Source: Anniella stebbinsi (lineage: Eukaryota > Chordata > Lepidosauria > Squamata > Anniellidae). From it: DNA of 64,000 bases. The notes under the pieces were generated by a model. It searched no databases, was not told the origin of the DNA, and was given only the letters and a program-made list of their open reading frames with translations. A program made the translations under genes and the position numbers. Positions 22,097 through 36,400 of this stretch are shown piece after piece. The stretch spans positions 361,114,973 to 361,178,972 of the forward strand of contig JARDYH010000002.1 of NCBI GenBank assembly GCA_029215795.1, written 5' to 3'. Position 1 is the stretch's first letter; the number at the start of each line of letters is the position of its first letter.

Positions 22097-25000
22097 TTTG
22101 CCTTGCCAGGCTGGCCAGGGGGGCATTTAAGGGCGTAGCATACAGGCGGGACAAGTCCCAGTGTGGAACGGGACCGGAACCCGGGGGAAACAATGCGATT
22201 GATTTGTCAAGGGGGCTGGGCAGGACCGGGAAGGCAAGACATTGCAGGCAAAGTCAGATTCCGGCTATGGGCCCGGAAGCATTTATAGGCAGACCAGGCT
22301 GGGGTGACGTAGGGTTTTGCGACCGCAATGGCCACCAACTGGGATGGCTTTGAAAAGGGATTCGACAAATTCGTAGAGGATAAAGCTGCCCATGGCCACT
22401 CGTCGTGCTGGCTATATGTTCAGGGGCCGTGCACATCTCCATGGGCATTGCTGTGGAACATGTGCAGGACGGTGCTATTGTATACTCATGTCCTGCTTGT
22501 GGGCAGCTGGTTGGCCGCCGTATGAAAAGAACGCCGGACCAGAGAGCTCTTGGGTCTGATGCAACACTGCTCTTCTTATGTCCTTTCGAGACCTCCCCCC
22601 ACTCCGCCCCCATGCACACACGCAGTGCAAAAACTCTAAAACCGTTGCCTGTGCTGGGTTTTATAAGGTGGGGAGAAAGCTGAAGTTTTGAATCTCAGGT
22701 TTGCAGATCAAATCCAGACTGCCTGCAGAACCCCCAACCCAACCCTCTGCGCCCCCCCCCCAAATGACCACACCACTTTCCCCTGCCCCCCTTCCCCCCG
22801 TTTGGTTGGTTTCCCGGTATTTACACCATTTGTTGCCCATTTTAATCGGTTGAAATGTCTCTCCGAAGGCTTCGTTACTGGCAAGGAGAACAGTAAGCTA
22901 AAACACACTGCTATATTTGGCCACTCCCCCTTTTGTCTTTGGCCCCGCCCACCCTGGAACACGGCCCTTCAGGAGCTGCTCCAAACAGAATTGCCCCCAT
23001 GGGTTGAAAGACCCCCAGTATAAAGTCTACAGAGATGTTAGGGTTGGATGGCTAAATTAGGGTGACCCTGTGGAAAAGGAGGACAGGGCTCCTGAATCTT
23101 TAACACTGGTACAGAAAAGGGAATTTCAGCAGGTGTCCTTTGCAGGCATGCAGCACCTGGTGAAATCCCCTCTTCCTCACAACAGTTAAAGCTGCAGGAG
23201 CCCTGCCCAAGTGAACAGATACAAAAGAGGGCAGGACTCCTGCAGCTTGAACTGTTGTGATGAAGAGGCGATTTCACCAGGTGCTGCATGCCTACAAATG
23301 ACCTCCTGCTGAAATTCCCTTTTCTATACAACTGTTCAGGATACAGGAGCCCTGCCCTCCTCTCCATAGGGCCACCTAACAGTCCCTAACTCTTGGTTCC
23401 TGCTCATCACATCGTTTTTATTCCGTCTGCTGCGTCCACGCTGCCGTTACAGTCGGAACGGTGCCTCTTGACTTTCCTTTGAAATAACGTGTTGGTTTCC
23501 TTCTTATGGGCATATGTTTTATGTTGTCGTTAGCTGCCTTAAGGGCCCAATTTTGATCGAAAGGCTACTTAGATTTTTGTTTTATTTAAAAAAATAAAAA
23601 CGTATAAATGCATGTCACTGCATTCGAGAGGCAGGATCGGAAGTTTGAATTTGATCTAATGAGCTGCGGAGGACAGGGAAGGAGCAAGTTAGCTGTGCCT
23701 GGCGGTATGGGCAACGGAAGGTGTGGCTGGCCTAGGGAAGTACAGACTGGGGCTGTGCAAGCTTTGGGTCTGGATTCGGAAATTCGAATCACGCAGCTGA
23801 CTTTATGGCAGATCCGCCTTTTCCTTGCACAGCCCTAGGCCCCCATGCAGCCTACAACTCCCAGCATGCAGTGCCTGGGAGGGCTGGACTTACTGGGACC
23901 TAGGAGCAGAGCCTACACATGTCCTCGCTGCCACCATTGCCCGGTCCTCAGCGTGATCGGCCTCCTTCCCCGCTGCCATCGTCCGCTTCCTCTTGCATCA
24001 ACCTTTCAAGTATGACCCCTGATCATCCTCGTTGCCCTCCTCCGAACACGCTCCAGTTTGTCTGCAACCTTCTTGAAGTGTGGTGCCCAGAACTGGGCGC
24101 AATACTCAAGATGGGGCCAAACCAGTGCCGAATAGATGGGAACCAGGGTCTGGAAACAAAGCCCTATGAGGAGAGACTGAAAGAACTGGGCATGTTTAGC
24201 CTGGAGAAGAGAAGACTGAGGGGAGACATGATAGCACTCTTCAAATACTTGAAAGGTGGTCACATAGAAGAGGGCCAGGATCTCTTCTCGACCAACCCTG
24301 AGTGCAGGATGTGGAATATTGGGCTCAAGTTACAGGAAGCTGGATTCTGGCTGGACATCAGGAAAAAAATCCTGGCTGTTAGAGCAGTATGGCAATGGAA
24401 GCAATTGCCTAGGGAAGTGGTGGGCTCTCCCACACTGGAGGCCTTCAAGAGGCAGTTGGACAACCATCTGTCAGGGATGCTTTAAGGTGGATTCTTGCAT
24501 TGAGCAGGGGGTTGGACTCCGTGGCCTTAGAGGCCCCTTCCAACTCTACCATTCTATGACTCTATGACTCCATCCCCGAGGCTGCCTCTGAAATGGAATT
24601 TGGTCCTTGGGGTAAAAGAGATTCACTACCTCAGGATTAGACAAGATTCAGCTGGACGGACTCTGCTTAAAGCACCATGGCAGGAATGTTTTCCTTCTTG
24701 TCTTTAGCAAGCCATCAGTCCATTTTTTTTTATAAAAGGTGTATTTAATTTCAGCCCTAAAAGCAGCCAACCCCCCCAACCCACATAAAATACAAATTAA
24801 AAAACCCTACCATAGTTAAAATACAATAAAACCGAGAACAGAATAAACCGGCAATATAATCAGAAAGGGGAGAACAAAGACTGTTGCAGATTAAAAAGTA
24901 GGTGGAATAATTTTTTAAAAAAAGATCCACACACAGAACACCTAAAACTTAAAAGGGAGGGAGACCGTTGCGCCTCCAGAGGAAGTGAGGCCCACCTGCG

Positions 25001-28000
25001 TTGGTGTGTTTATCTGTGATTTTATGCCACACTTCCGCCATTAAGGTCAGGGCAGCAGATGCGTTCTCCCCTCCCCCCAAACCTCCGGCTTACCTTCACA
25101 ACAACCCCGCGAGGTAGGCTAGGGTGAAAAAAGCATGACTGGCCTGCCTAAAAAAAACACTCCATGGCTGAGCAGGGCTTTGATTTTGGGTCTCGTAGTC
25201 TAATTCCACCCCTCTAGCAAGTGGAGCACTCTTGCCCCCTGGATGTAGCAAGCTCTGGGCAGCTGTTCGAGGGGAGCAGCTGGAGGAGGGGGCTTGCCGG
25301 GGAAGGGGGGGTAGAGGTGAAATAGAGCGCGACGGCACACGCCCGACGTGAGATCCGTATCAAGCGCAGTTGGAGGCCTCCCAGGTGCATTAAGCAATTG
25401 GTCTGATGCCGTGTGCAAACGTATCAAAGCGGAGATGCGCCTCTCTGCCTCGGAGACGGATCGTGGCGAGGCACCCCGGAGACTCCCATCAACTAATCTG
25501 CAGGAGACGCCATCTCTCCTCCCCTCCCCAGCTCTCTTGGTAGCGTACGCTGCTCCGCCAAATTGGACAAATACATGTAATGCAAAAAAAATTGCCCCAT
25601 TAGCCGGCTAGGAACATTGCGGTGCTCTCGGAAACGCAGGGGAGGGAAGCGGGGGGGAGGGACCATTAGGTGCTTCAGGCCCAATTGAAGTTGCCATGGA
25701 TCAGAATCAATTCCTGGTGGTGGCTGCGTCGCTTGCCTTTGCGAGAGACTTGGGGGGGGGAGCAGGGGGCGCGTGATGTGCGACATGGCAGAACATGACT
25801 GCTGCCTGAATTTCGAGGTCTGAAAATGTGGATCCCAGGTGAGCACAAACCTCAAGCTGGCCTTCCCCAGCCTGTGCCTTCCAGATCCGTTGGACTACAG
25901 CTCCCATAATTCCCCAGCCAGAGCATAGAAAGGCATGGATGATCTCCAGATAGGATGGAGACGCACCAAGCCATTGCTTCCTCCCACAACTGACCTCTCA
26001 TAGTGACGTCCAGGGGGCTGTTAAAACGCTCGGAAAGCCCTGGGGTGGGTGTGCGGCGGTGCAGCGGCAATTATACAACGCCACTGCAATTATGCACTCA
26101 CCCTGGGGCTTTCCGCTGAAGCTGCAAGGAAAAGAAGTCGGGGACTTAACTCCAACTTTTTTCTCCAGAGCAAGGCGAGGATGCGCAAGACGGCATCAAG
26201 ATAGTCCCTCACCTCGCTCCACCGTCTCAGCGGAGGTGTGGCCAGGCGGTGCCTGGTGGAAGGCGACCTGTGATTGGTCACCTTCCACCAGGAAGAGGTC
26301 CCCGAATGGCCACCCAGAAGTCCCATGGTCCCTCCCCGGAATCGGGAGGGAAAGCACTGGGATTTCAAGGGACGCGGCACTAATCCGGCGCTGCGAAGAC
26401 ACCCCCCCCAGGTCTTAATTTCTTTTGTAGCTCTCTGGGCCTCGGCCTCTGGGCTTATAGTTGGCCCAAGAACGTTTTTCATAGTTGTATTAAACGAGAA
26501 TGCCTCTGAGCACACGCAGGGTTGTGTTTTCCACAAGATGGAGGCGCTGCAGTCCACCCTACGGAGATCCGGGGGATTAGGGGAGATTGCTTCCCGTTCC
26601 AGCCCCTATCCCAGAACGTCTCTTGCCGCGCACCGCTCTCTCCTTTGCTCATAACTGCGCAACGCAGGGCGCGCACATTTTGGCTGATTAGGGCAGCCAG
26701 TCCTGGATTTGTAGGTGCCTGGGAGGAACCTTGGGAGGTCATCTTGTCCGCTCCCTTGCTCAATACAAGGAGCCACCACAGCAGGCGCGGGCAATTCGCA
26801 CCCCCTGGTCCTTTGGATAGGCCCACCCGCTCCAGTCCGTGCCCGTTTGCTGCCGAAATTTGGCGGCACAGCAGTGCGCGGAAGAGATTCGGTTTTGCTT
26901 TAAAATAAGGCAGGCAGAGAAGCATTGTTTTAAGGTAAAGTCGCCGCTTTGATTTGCACTGCCCAATTTCAGCAGCACATTCGGGTATATATATATATTT
27001 ATAAAGCCGTCGTCGTTGGGAATTTATAATTTATAAATGGTTTAGCCCATTTGTAAGGCTTTTTTTGCTCATTGTCGGCTCATATGAGCAATTAAAACAT
27101 TGGCTGTCATCTTACTTCTTGGGGTTATTCACCATGTGGATTATTTTCACAAGTCTTGCATGAGCGCATTCGCAATTGTTATCGCTTTTAAGTCCTTTTT
27201 TCCTGCTGGTTTGACTCTTGTGAGGGCTCCTCCCCCGTTCTCGTTCAGTCCTGAGCCACAGCAACCCTGAGAGACGGCGACCTTGCCTCCGCTTAAACGC
27301 AAGGGAGAGTCCAGCGCAGGAAGGACATCCCCAGCCGGGAAAGGACTGTAGCTCCGGGTCCGAGAGCGCATGCTTGTGACCCAAAAGGCCGCAGGTTCAA
27401 TCCAGGTAGGGCCTGGGAAGGCTCCTTTCTGAACCCCTGCGATCGGCGCGGGCAGCGTGGAGGTTAATGAACCGACGGCCCGACTCCGCGGAAGACAGAT
27501 TCCTGTGCCCCTCGGTAAATCCAGTGTCGGCTCCAGGTTTTTGAGTGGCCTTGGGCAAGACACTTCCATGGGACCCTCCCCCCATGAGTCTTCCTTCTCA
27601 CCACTGCTTTCGCACCCCGTCCTCTTCCTCAGCATTGCTGCCTCCTGCTTGCTTTGACAGGCAGAGAGCCAGGGAGCAAGGAAACAGCGGCATAACCTGC
27701 TCTCTCCTCCTTCCGGGTCACGGAGAGAGGAGAAGCAGGTGACGACATGCAAGCCCTGGAGGCTCTTCTCGGTGGGCCCCGCTGGGGTGTGATCCCTCGG
27801 CAGGTGCCCAGCCATGCTTACCCTGGACACCAGCCTTGGGTACATCCGTGGTTCAGATCCCCAGTCGCTCACCCTCAGATTGGGAAGGTGACCGTTTCTG
27901 AGCGGCTATCCACACAGGCCCCCTCTCTGCCCCCATTGCCAGTCCCCCCTCGCCCTGACATCACCGCTGCTGCCGTTTGCCAGCTTTGGCTACCTGCCCT

Positions 28001-30435
28001 ATCCAAAGAAAGCATGGCGGCTGGAACCGGGGCCATGAGCAGAACCGGGGTTAGCAGAACTGGGGCCACCTTGAGCAGCATGGCTGGAAATGCACCGAGA
28101 ATCAGGCAGGCCAAGAGCTCTGTGCCTGAGCAGCAACCTGCTCAGCCTGAGAAGCTCCGGAGCTTTGTAGGCCCGGCTGAAATCCTCTCGGGTCACCCGA
28201 GCCGCAGTACTATCCTCCGGCCATCTGCAGCGGTGGCGCCAAAGCGCAGCTCAGAACTGGCTGGCATCTCCCACGAGCAAGAGAAATTCATTTCGCTTTG
28301 CTGACGAGCAGAATTTACCCCCTTCGCACCCCCCGGACACGGAGGCGAGCGCAGCCCGCAGCCAAAGGCTGCCCGTTTGCGAGCTTGCGGTGCTGTTCGC
28401 AGGGGCAAGATGCATTCCCAAACAGCGTACGTTTGAAAGAAATGTGCTTTTTGAAAAGCGCTTTAATCGATGGTGTTGCGTACCCAAGTACGGGCCCTAG
28501 CATGGAACCGAGTGCTTTGCGATTTTCATGTGAACAGTGGGGCGGAGGAAACAGCTCATCCTCTGAGTCTCATTGAGTTTGGAGGGGGAAACTCAGAGGA
28601 CCCCAACAAGCGGATTTGCCGATTTCTGCCTCCCTGGCCCCCGTCTTGCCAGAATACCTCCATTCGCCTTGCGCGTCCCCTGGCGCCATCTGAGAGCACA
28701 GTGGCTACAGGAGGGGAAGGCGACGGGCCCTCCTCACTTTGCAGTCCGCCCTCTTGCACACGGAGGACCAGCTCGTCCGCTGGGTGCCTTGCGACCGTCG
28801 TCTGATTCCCGCGACTTGGGGCGGGGCGGGGGAATGCTTTCATCCCACCGCAGCCTGGCAACAGTACCGCCAGTTGCGACCGTACAGAGAACAGCCAGCC
28901 CTTCGAGGTTCATCTGATCGACGCTCCGCGGGAGCCTTGCCCGCTGCTCCCCCCTCCCCATCTCTGCGTGCCCCCTTGGCGCAGGGGCATGATACCTTTC
29001 AGCGGTGGCTCTTTTACCTTGACGAGCGGCTAAATGAATTATAAATCAAAGGCAAGTGTCTGGGGAGGGGTGGAGGAGAGACTCCATTAGAGCTGCCGAG
29101 CACAATCTCCGCTTGGCGCACGCTATTAACTCGCAACCAGCTAAAAAAAACCCCATTGATTAAATGGTCTGAATAATCACAACCTTGTTCCCTGCAACCT
29201 CCCACCTTCCCTCCCACCAAAAACAACTGCGGCCGGCTGGGCTGCACCAAGAAGGCACATCTCCTTTCCTAGGGGCAGGGGCCGTGGGAGGGGGAACTCT
29301 GGGGAGGGGAGGGTCTTCGCAGCCGGCCGTGTGCCGGGATTTGGCCCAGATGGGAAGGGCAGTAGCTCCGTGGCACCCAGGGCATCCGCTTTGCCTGCAG
29401 AAGCCCCCCGAGTCCAGTCCAGTCCCAGGCATCTCCTCTTAAAAAGGCTCTTGCTTAGGCTGACCCTATGGAAAGGAGGACTAGGGCTCCTGTATCTTTA
29501 ACAGTTGCATAGAAAAGGGGATTTCAGCAGGTGTCCTTTGTATGCATGCAGCACCTGATGAAATGCCCTCTTCATCGCAACAGTTAAAGCTGCAGGATCC
29601 CTGCCCTCTTTTGCACCTGGTCACTCTAGCTAAAGAGGGCAGGGCACCTGCAGCTTTTAACTGTTGAGATGAAGAGGAAACTTCACCAGGTGCTGCATGC
29701 ATACAAAGGGCACCTGCTGAAATTCCCCATTCTATGCAACTGTTAAAGATACAGGAGCCCGGTCCTCCTTTTCATAAGGTCACCCTACTCTTGCTTGGCA
29801 AAGGCTGGGAAAGACTGTTAGGGAGGCGGAGTTCCTTGGGCAGGCCATGGAGCTTCTGGGCTCTGGTACGGGGCTTCCCCATCCACTGCGACCTGAGCTT
29901 CTTAGGACTGGAGATGCCAGCGGGTGAACTGCAAAGGTGCAGGATGCAAATAGGGATGTCAAAGAAATCCAAGTTGGGGCGTGGAGTTTGATTCGTTTTC
30001 CTAGTTTTCCTAGGTTCACACCCGCCCACCCCCGGTTCCTGCTGCACCAGCTGACCCTGCCTGCAATACGTCGGGGCCACTTGGCGGATTGTCTGGGTGT
30101 ATTGTCCAATGTCTCTCTCCCCCACCCCCTGGGCAGGTCCCACAGTTTGCGCAAGTTTCTGAGCTGTCAGCCCAAATTTCTCCGCAATTTGCGCCTTTTG
30201 GGGCCGGATCTGCGCACGTCTGACCGTAATGTGTGCAAACGGCTCAGAAATTCACGCAACTTGCAGGATCGGTGAATAAGAAATGTGCAAAAAAAAAGAG
30301 CCGGAAGTTTAGAGATGGCCCTTGGCTTTTTGGGAATCTCTCTTTTCGATGAGATACCCATCCTAGTTGGGAGGTGACAACCCTCCTGCTCAAGGAAGGG
30401 AGCAGGGGTGTGTGGGTGTGTGCGTGAGAGAGAGG

Positions 30436-30482
<47 letters not shown>

Positions 30483-33400
30483 TTTTGGGAAGACAGAGTA
30501 AGTTAGCACCAAACATTTCTAGCTGGCATTAGCTAGCTTTGGTGGTGGTGGTGGGTGCCTGTCGCTTCCCCGGGGGGAATCTTCTTGCCTGTTTGTTTAC
30601 GCTCCACTGGTGTGGTTGCTAATCAAGCGCATCTGTTACACAGACACCTTAAGCCTCTCCAGTGCGCTCTTGTCTGCAAACTGGCTGCGCTGTTCCTGGA
30701 ACGTCTTGACGCTCGCTGAAGTGGGTTGTCAAGCTGTTCCTTCTCTTGCTGTGCTCCATTTCCAGCGTTCTGCTGTACTTTGGCAGGACTAAAAGTACCC
30801 TTGCGCCGGGAGCTCACCTGACGCTTCTCCTCCTTGAACTCCGTGCTGGAAGTGCCCCGGCAGTTCAGCGGTAAATGACAACTGGAAGATCCGGCGGCTG
30901 TTTTTGCTATCGCTGCCCTTGCCGGGCTGATAAAGAGGGACACTGTGATCAGCCCTCCTGGGCAGAGATCATTGGGGTAGAACACTCTTTGTTTTGGGGG
31001 TGGGGATGGGATAGAAGTCTCCCCATCCTCCTTTGCTTGCTGGGTGGGCTTATTAGCTGTGACTCTCGGTTTTTCAGGGCCGAACGACACTCGGCATTAA
31101 GAAGTCATGTAGATCTTCTTAAAATGGTGTCAGTAAATAGCAGCTGCCGGAGGTGACCTTGCGGTCAGGATCGGGGCTATGGCACACAGGGAGGGACGCT
31201 TGACACTTCCTACACTGCGGTCTGAACAAAAGTCCCCTCCCCGCGGACCTTCGGCTTGGCACGAGAGGCAAGCTTCCAAGGGCGGCAAGAGCGGTTTCCC
31301 TCCCGTAACAAAGAGGTGGATTGGGACCGTGTCACAGGAGGGAAAGCTGGAGCCCCCGCCTCCCCCACAGGCTGCAGTCCTGGTCCTGATGGAAGGGCTC
31401 AGCAGCTACGCTTGTGGGTTCTTTATCGGTGTTGCCCGTCTTTTGTCCCTCAGCTCAGGGACAAGCTGAAAGTTCTTCCCTCACAGTCCGGCAGAACTGA
31501 TCCCATACAGATTTGTGGGCGCTTGCCAGCGGGCACTTTCTCTTGCAGCCCCCTGGAGATTTTCTCTTTGCGCATGTGCTCTACCATGCACATCAGACCC
31601 CCTTTTCCAGTTGCATGTTGCTTCCAGTCTGTTCTGGGGAGGCTGGTGGTTCCGATGTCAGTTGGGTGGTGAATCCGCTCCGGGTTTCAGTCCCAAAGAG
31701 CCGTCTACTGAGCCGACACCTCCGACCAACCTTCTCCCACCTGGTAGCCCTACGGATGTTCTGGACCCCCCATCAGCCCCAGGCAGCATGGCCAGTGGTT
31801 TGGAATGCTGGGAGTCGCAGTCCCAACATATTTGGAAGGTACCCAGTTGGGGAAGGCTGCCTCAGTCTCTCTCAGGTCCCCGCTGGTGCTCTCCTGCCTC
31901 ACATGGGGCTTCTATGGGGTGTGGTGGTGGGGCTCCCTCACTGCTGGCGAGTGTGGCTGGGATTCAGCAAGAATGCCCTCCTAGCGAAAGAGCAATCTTC
32001 AGCAGTGCCAATGACTCACAGGCAAATGCCTTGAGCGGCATGGCCTGATCAGCCACCTGTCAGCAGAGGAGAGGTAGGAGTTCTCTGCCTCAGGGATGCT
32101 AAGCTCAATGGAAGCCTGGATGCTGCACAGCATTGCATTGTGGGAATAGGGCTGGGTGCTGCACAGCATTGCATTGTGGGAATAGGGCTGAGTGCTGCAG
32201 AGCATTGCATTGTGGGAATAGGGCTGGGTGCTGCACAGCATTGCATTGTGGAAATAGGGCTGGGTGCTGCACAGCATTGCATTGTGGGAATAGGGCTGGG
32301 TGCTGCACAGCATTGCATTGTGGGAATAGGGCTGGGTGCTGCACAGCATTGCATTGTGGAAATAGGGCTGGGTGCTGCACAGCATTGCATTGTGGGAATA
32401 GGGCTGGGTGCTGCACAGCATTGCATTGTGGGAATAGGGCTGGGTGCTGCACAGCATTGCATTGTGGGAATAGGGTTGGGTGCTGCACAGCATTGCATTC
32501 TGGGAATAGGGGTTATCTTTGCCTCCCGTGAGTGTAAGGCACCTGTTGCTATCCTGTGGACCTTGAGTCTAGTCCAGCTGCCAGTCTCCCTCCCTCAGTC
32601 TCTGTCGTCCCCCACACCCAATATCTGCAATACGGGAAATAATAATACTGGCCTACCTTACAGGGCTGTTATTTATTTGAATTATTTTTTTATCCTACTA
32701 TTCAGATTGGCTTATAATAATCAGTCAGCCAAAAAAGACAGTCCCTGTATTTTGCAATATAAAAAGGCACAACACACAAGGAAAAAAGCAATGAGGAGGG
32801 AGAAGGAAAAAAAAATAAGTAGACTGTCAGCAGGACCGGTGGAATGAAGGCTTTGCTTTTCCCCTCATCTCTACCTCTCACCAGGTGCCTTGAAAGAAAG
32901 CGCCACTTTGTTTCTTCCTCTGATGTCGTGACAGTGATTTTTGGAATTCGGGTCAGTTGAGGGTTCGCTCAGTGTGCATGCTGATACAGACAGTGGAGGC
33001 TGGTGGCTCCGATGCCAGCGGGGCGGTGAATCTGCTCCGGCGTATTTTGAGATAAAACGTGTTTGAAAATGTGTATTTAAATGTGAGTTTTCGTGCAGAT
33101 TTCCCTTTTGGAAGAGGAAGCAGATTAATGTGGAAACGAGAAGGAATGGGCGTTTAGAATTAGGATCAATACTGGAACAAGCAAAGCCTGAGAGTCTGCT
33201 GCTCCTTTCTCCACTGCCTCCGTGGCCCCTCCCCCCTCCATTCAGTTTTTTCAATTGGCTTTTTAGGTAGGGTGGGTTTTTTTTAATAGCAAAACATTAG
33301 TCTTGTTTGAATTGGACCTGTTTTCCACAGCAGGTTTTAAATGCAGCCTTTTATGATATCTATATAATTGTTTTCAGATATCGGTTGGGTACAGTGCATG

Positions 33401-36400
33401 GGTGTGTGTGTGTGTGTGTGTGTGTGGACTATTCTTCAAATTGCCACATGTTGATTTTTATTTTTCTGTCTTAATATCTGCAGCTCGAGAGCTGCCCATC
33501 GACTTCAGGTTAAAGCAGACCTCAAATGAGGAAAGGAAACTGGAAGGGGAGAGAAGGAACTCCTTTAAAATGTATAACTGGCCGGTTTAAATCATCATAG
33601 AATCATAGAACAGTAGAGTTGGAAGGGGCCTCTAAGGGCATCAAGTCCATCCCCCTGCTCAATGCAGGAATCCACCTTAAAGCACCCCTGACAGATGGCT
33701 GTCAGGCTGCCTCTTGAATGTCTCCAGTGTGGGAGAGCCCACCATCTCCCTAGGTCATGGGTTCCATTGTTGTGCCGCTCTAACAGTCAGAAAGTTTTTC
33801 CTGATGCCCAGCTGGAATCTGGCTTCCTGTAACTTGATCCCATTATTCCGCATCCTGCACTCAGTTGCTGGTCAGTGTCCCACCCGCACTCCGTTCCCCT
33901 CCCCATTTTTCATTCCCCCCCCCCTCCAATGATGAGTCACTATTCCTTGGCCACTGAACACACCCTGCCGGCCTTCTTCCCCCGATTCCATTTCCGAACT
34001 TTTTTTTGGTGTACTTTTGCAGCGCTTTGGTTTCCCACGAACCCATCGATACACCTTTCCTGTGCGTGGGTGATGGCGTTTTGGCTACATAGGCGGTCTC
34101 TCTCTCTTGTTCTCTTGCCTAATTAGACTTCCCACGTGTCTGTCTGTCTCCTTCCATCTTACTTTATTTATTTATTTATTCAGCCCCCATCAGTGTACAT
34201 GGCTCTGTACATTGTCAAACAACAGAACAGCAACGCCCTGCCACATAGGCTGACATTCTGATAAAATCACAATAAAACCATGAGGAAGAGGAGGGAATGC
34301 ACCAAACAGGTGCAGGGGGACAATAAAACGAACAGTATAAAAAGATCAAAATCAAGTTCTAAAAGCTTTAGAAAAAAGAAAAGTGTTCGGCTGAGGTTTA
34401 AAAGGCTGTCACTGAACTCGTGATCCGCAAATGCTCCGGAAGAGTATTCCAGGCCTAGGGGGGCAGCTAGGAAAAACGGACGAAGCCGAGCAAGGGAAGT
34501 AGAGACCCCCAGGCAGGTAAGAACCATAACGTTCGATGAGCGAAGAGCGCGGACGGGGCAATGATGTGGAATAAGAGAAGAAAGACAGGCAGGAGCTGGA
34601 TGGTTGTTAGGAAGAAGCATTCCTCCCTGTTTAACGCTTGCGAGCAACTCGGTTTATCTCCCCCCAGGCTTCGTCATACGTTCAACTCGTTCATAGAATC
34701 ATAGAATCGTAGAGTTGGAAGGGGCCTCTAAGGCCATGGAGTCCAACCCCCTGCTCAATGCAGGAATCCACCTTCAAGCATCCCTGACAGATGGCTGTCC
34801 AGCTGCCTCTTGAAGGCCTCTAGTGTGGGAGAGCCCACCACCTCCCTAGGTCATGGGTTCCATCGTCGTATTGCTCTAACAGTCAGGATGTTTTTCCTGA
34901 TGTCCAGCGGGAATCTGGCTTCCTGTCACTGGAGCCCATTATTCCGTGTCCTGCATTCTGGGATGATTGAGAAGAGATCCTGGCCCTCCTCAGTATGACA
35001 ACCTTTCAAGGACTTGAAGAGTGCTATCATGTCTCCCCTCAATCTTCTCTTCTCCAAGCTAAACATGCCCAGTTCTTTCAGTCTCTCCTCATAGGGCTTT
35101 GTTTCCAGACTCCTGATCATCCTCGTTGCCCTCCTCTGATTCTATATTATATAGTTGTTATGTGTAAATAACACGGCGATTCTTCTGCTAGGGAAGGAAA
35201 GACAATCCTTACACGGGGAAGGGCCTTCAGCCTAGAGACTCACTGGGTGTCTGGGGAGAATGATGCACCCCGTCACTTTACCATGGATCATGGGCTGTGC
35301 AAAAGTTGGGGCTTTAGGATTCATGCTGTAATTCATAGAACATAGAATAATAGAGTTGAAAGGGGCCTGTGAGGCCATTGAGTCCAACCCCCTGCTCAAT
35401 GCAGGAATCTACCTTAAAGCATCCCTGACAGATGGCTGTCCAGCTGCCTTTTGAAGGCCTCTAGGGTGGGAGAGGCCACCATCTCCCTAGGTCATGGGTT
35501 CCATTGCCCTACTGCTCTAACAGTCAGGGCGTTTTTCCTGATGTCCAGCTGGAATCCGGCTTCCTGTAACTTGAGCCCATTATTCTGCGTCCTGCACTCT
35601 GGATTGATCGAGAAGACATCCTGGCCCTCCTCTGTGTGACAACCGTTCAAGTATTTGAAGAGTGCTATCATGTCTCCCCTCTGTCTTTAGTTCTCCAGGC
35701 TATACATGCCCAGTTCTTTCAGTCTCTCCTCATAAGGCTTTGTTTCCATTCTCAGTTGCTTCTCTGTGTTGTGTGGGAATTTACGTCCTTTTGGACAAGG
35801 GCATCGTTCCTCTGGCCCCTGGGCCAAACCTTCCCCTCCTGGGCTCCCGACCCACGCCTCTGGGGTTTCCCAGAAGACCACACCCCTTCCCCTGCCCCGC
35901 CCCCTTTACCACAACTACCAATTGCTGGCTACTTGTCCAGCTTTTGCGCCGTTTTCTCCTCCGTTCCTAAAAGGTTGGGATGCCTCCGCTGAGGCCTGTT
36001 TGCTAGCAGTAAGAACGTTAAACTCAATTATCCTGGCTTTTTGGCCACGCCCCCTTGGCCACGCCCACCACTGGAATGCAGCCCTTCGGAGAGCTTCCCC
36101 AAAATTGAGTTTGACCTCAGGCTAAACGAGGCTCAATGCCCCTGCGGTAGAAAATACTGAGCTCAGGAAACCCAGAATTGGAGGTGATGTGTTTCTTCAT
36201 TTGATGCTCTGCACCTTTAGTGTGCAATCGCTTTCAGGGCGGATCGTAAGGATAATAACAGCAAACATTAAAATACATTCTGAAATTATCAAACAGCGGC
36301 GGTAAGTTAAAAAGCAGAACTGGTGCGATGCATGGCTATTTCCTTATAGGCCCCTTCCAACTCTACTATTCTCTGATTCATATTTGAAAATAAGGACATC

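Noticed and set aside
27147..27872. 241-codon minus-strand ORF and the opposing 185-codon plus ORF at 27747-28304
   Set aside because: Overlapping open frames in GC-rich sequence with no motif, no conserved domain and no flanking splice-site logic.
32049..32847. Long ORFs on both strands (up to 235 codons) with [12 protein letters not shown] or [12 protein letters not shown] repeats
   Set aside because: They are translations of the 36-bp minisatellite in several frames at once. No start context, splice signal or family supports a gene.
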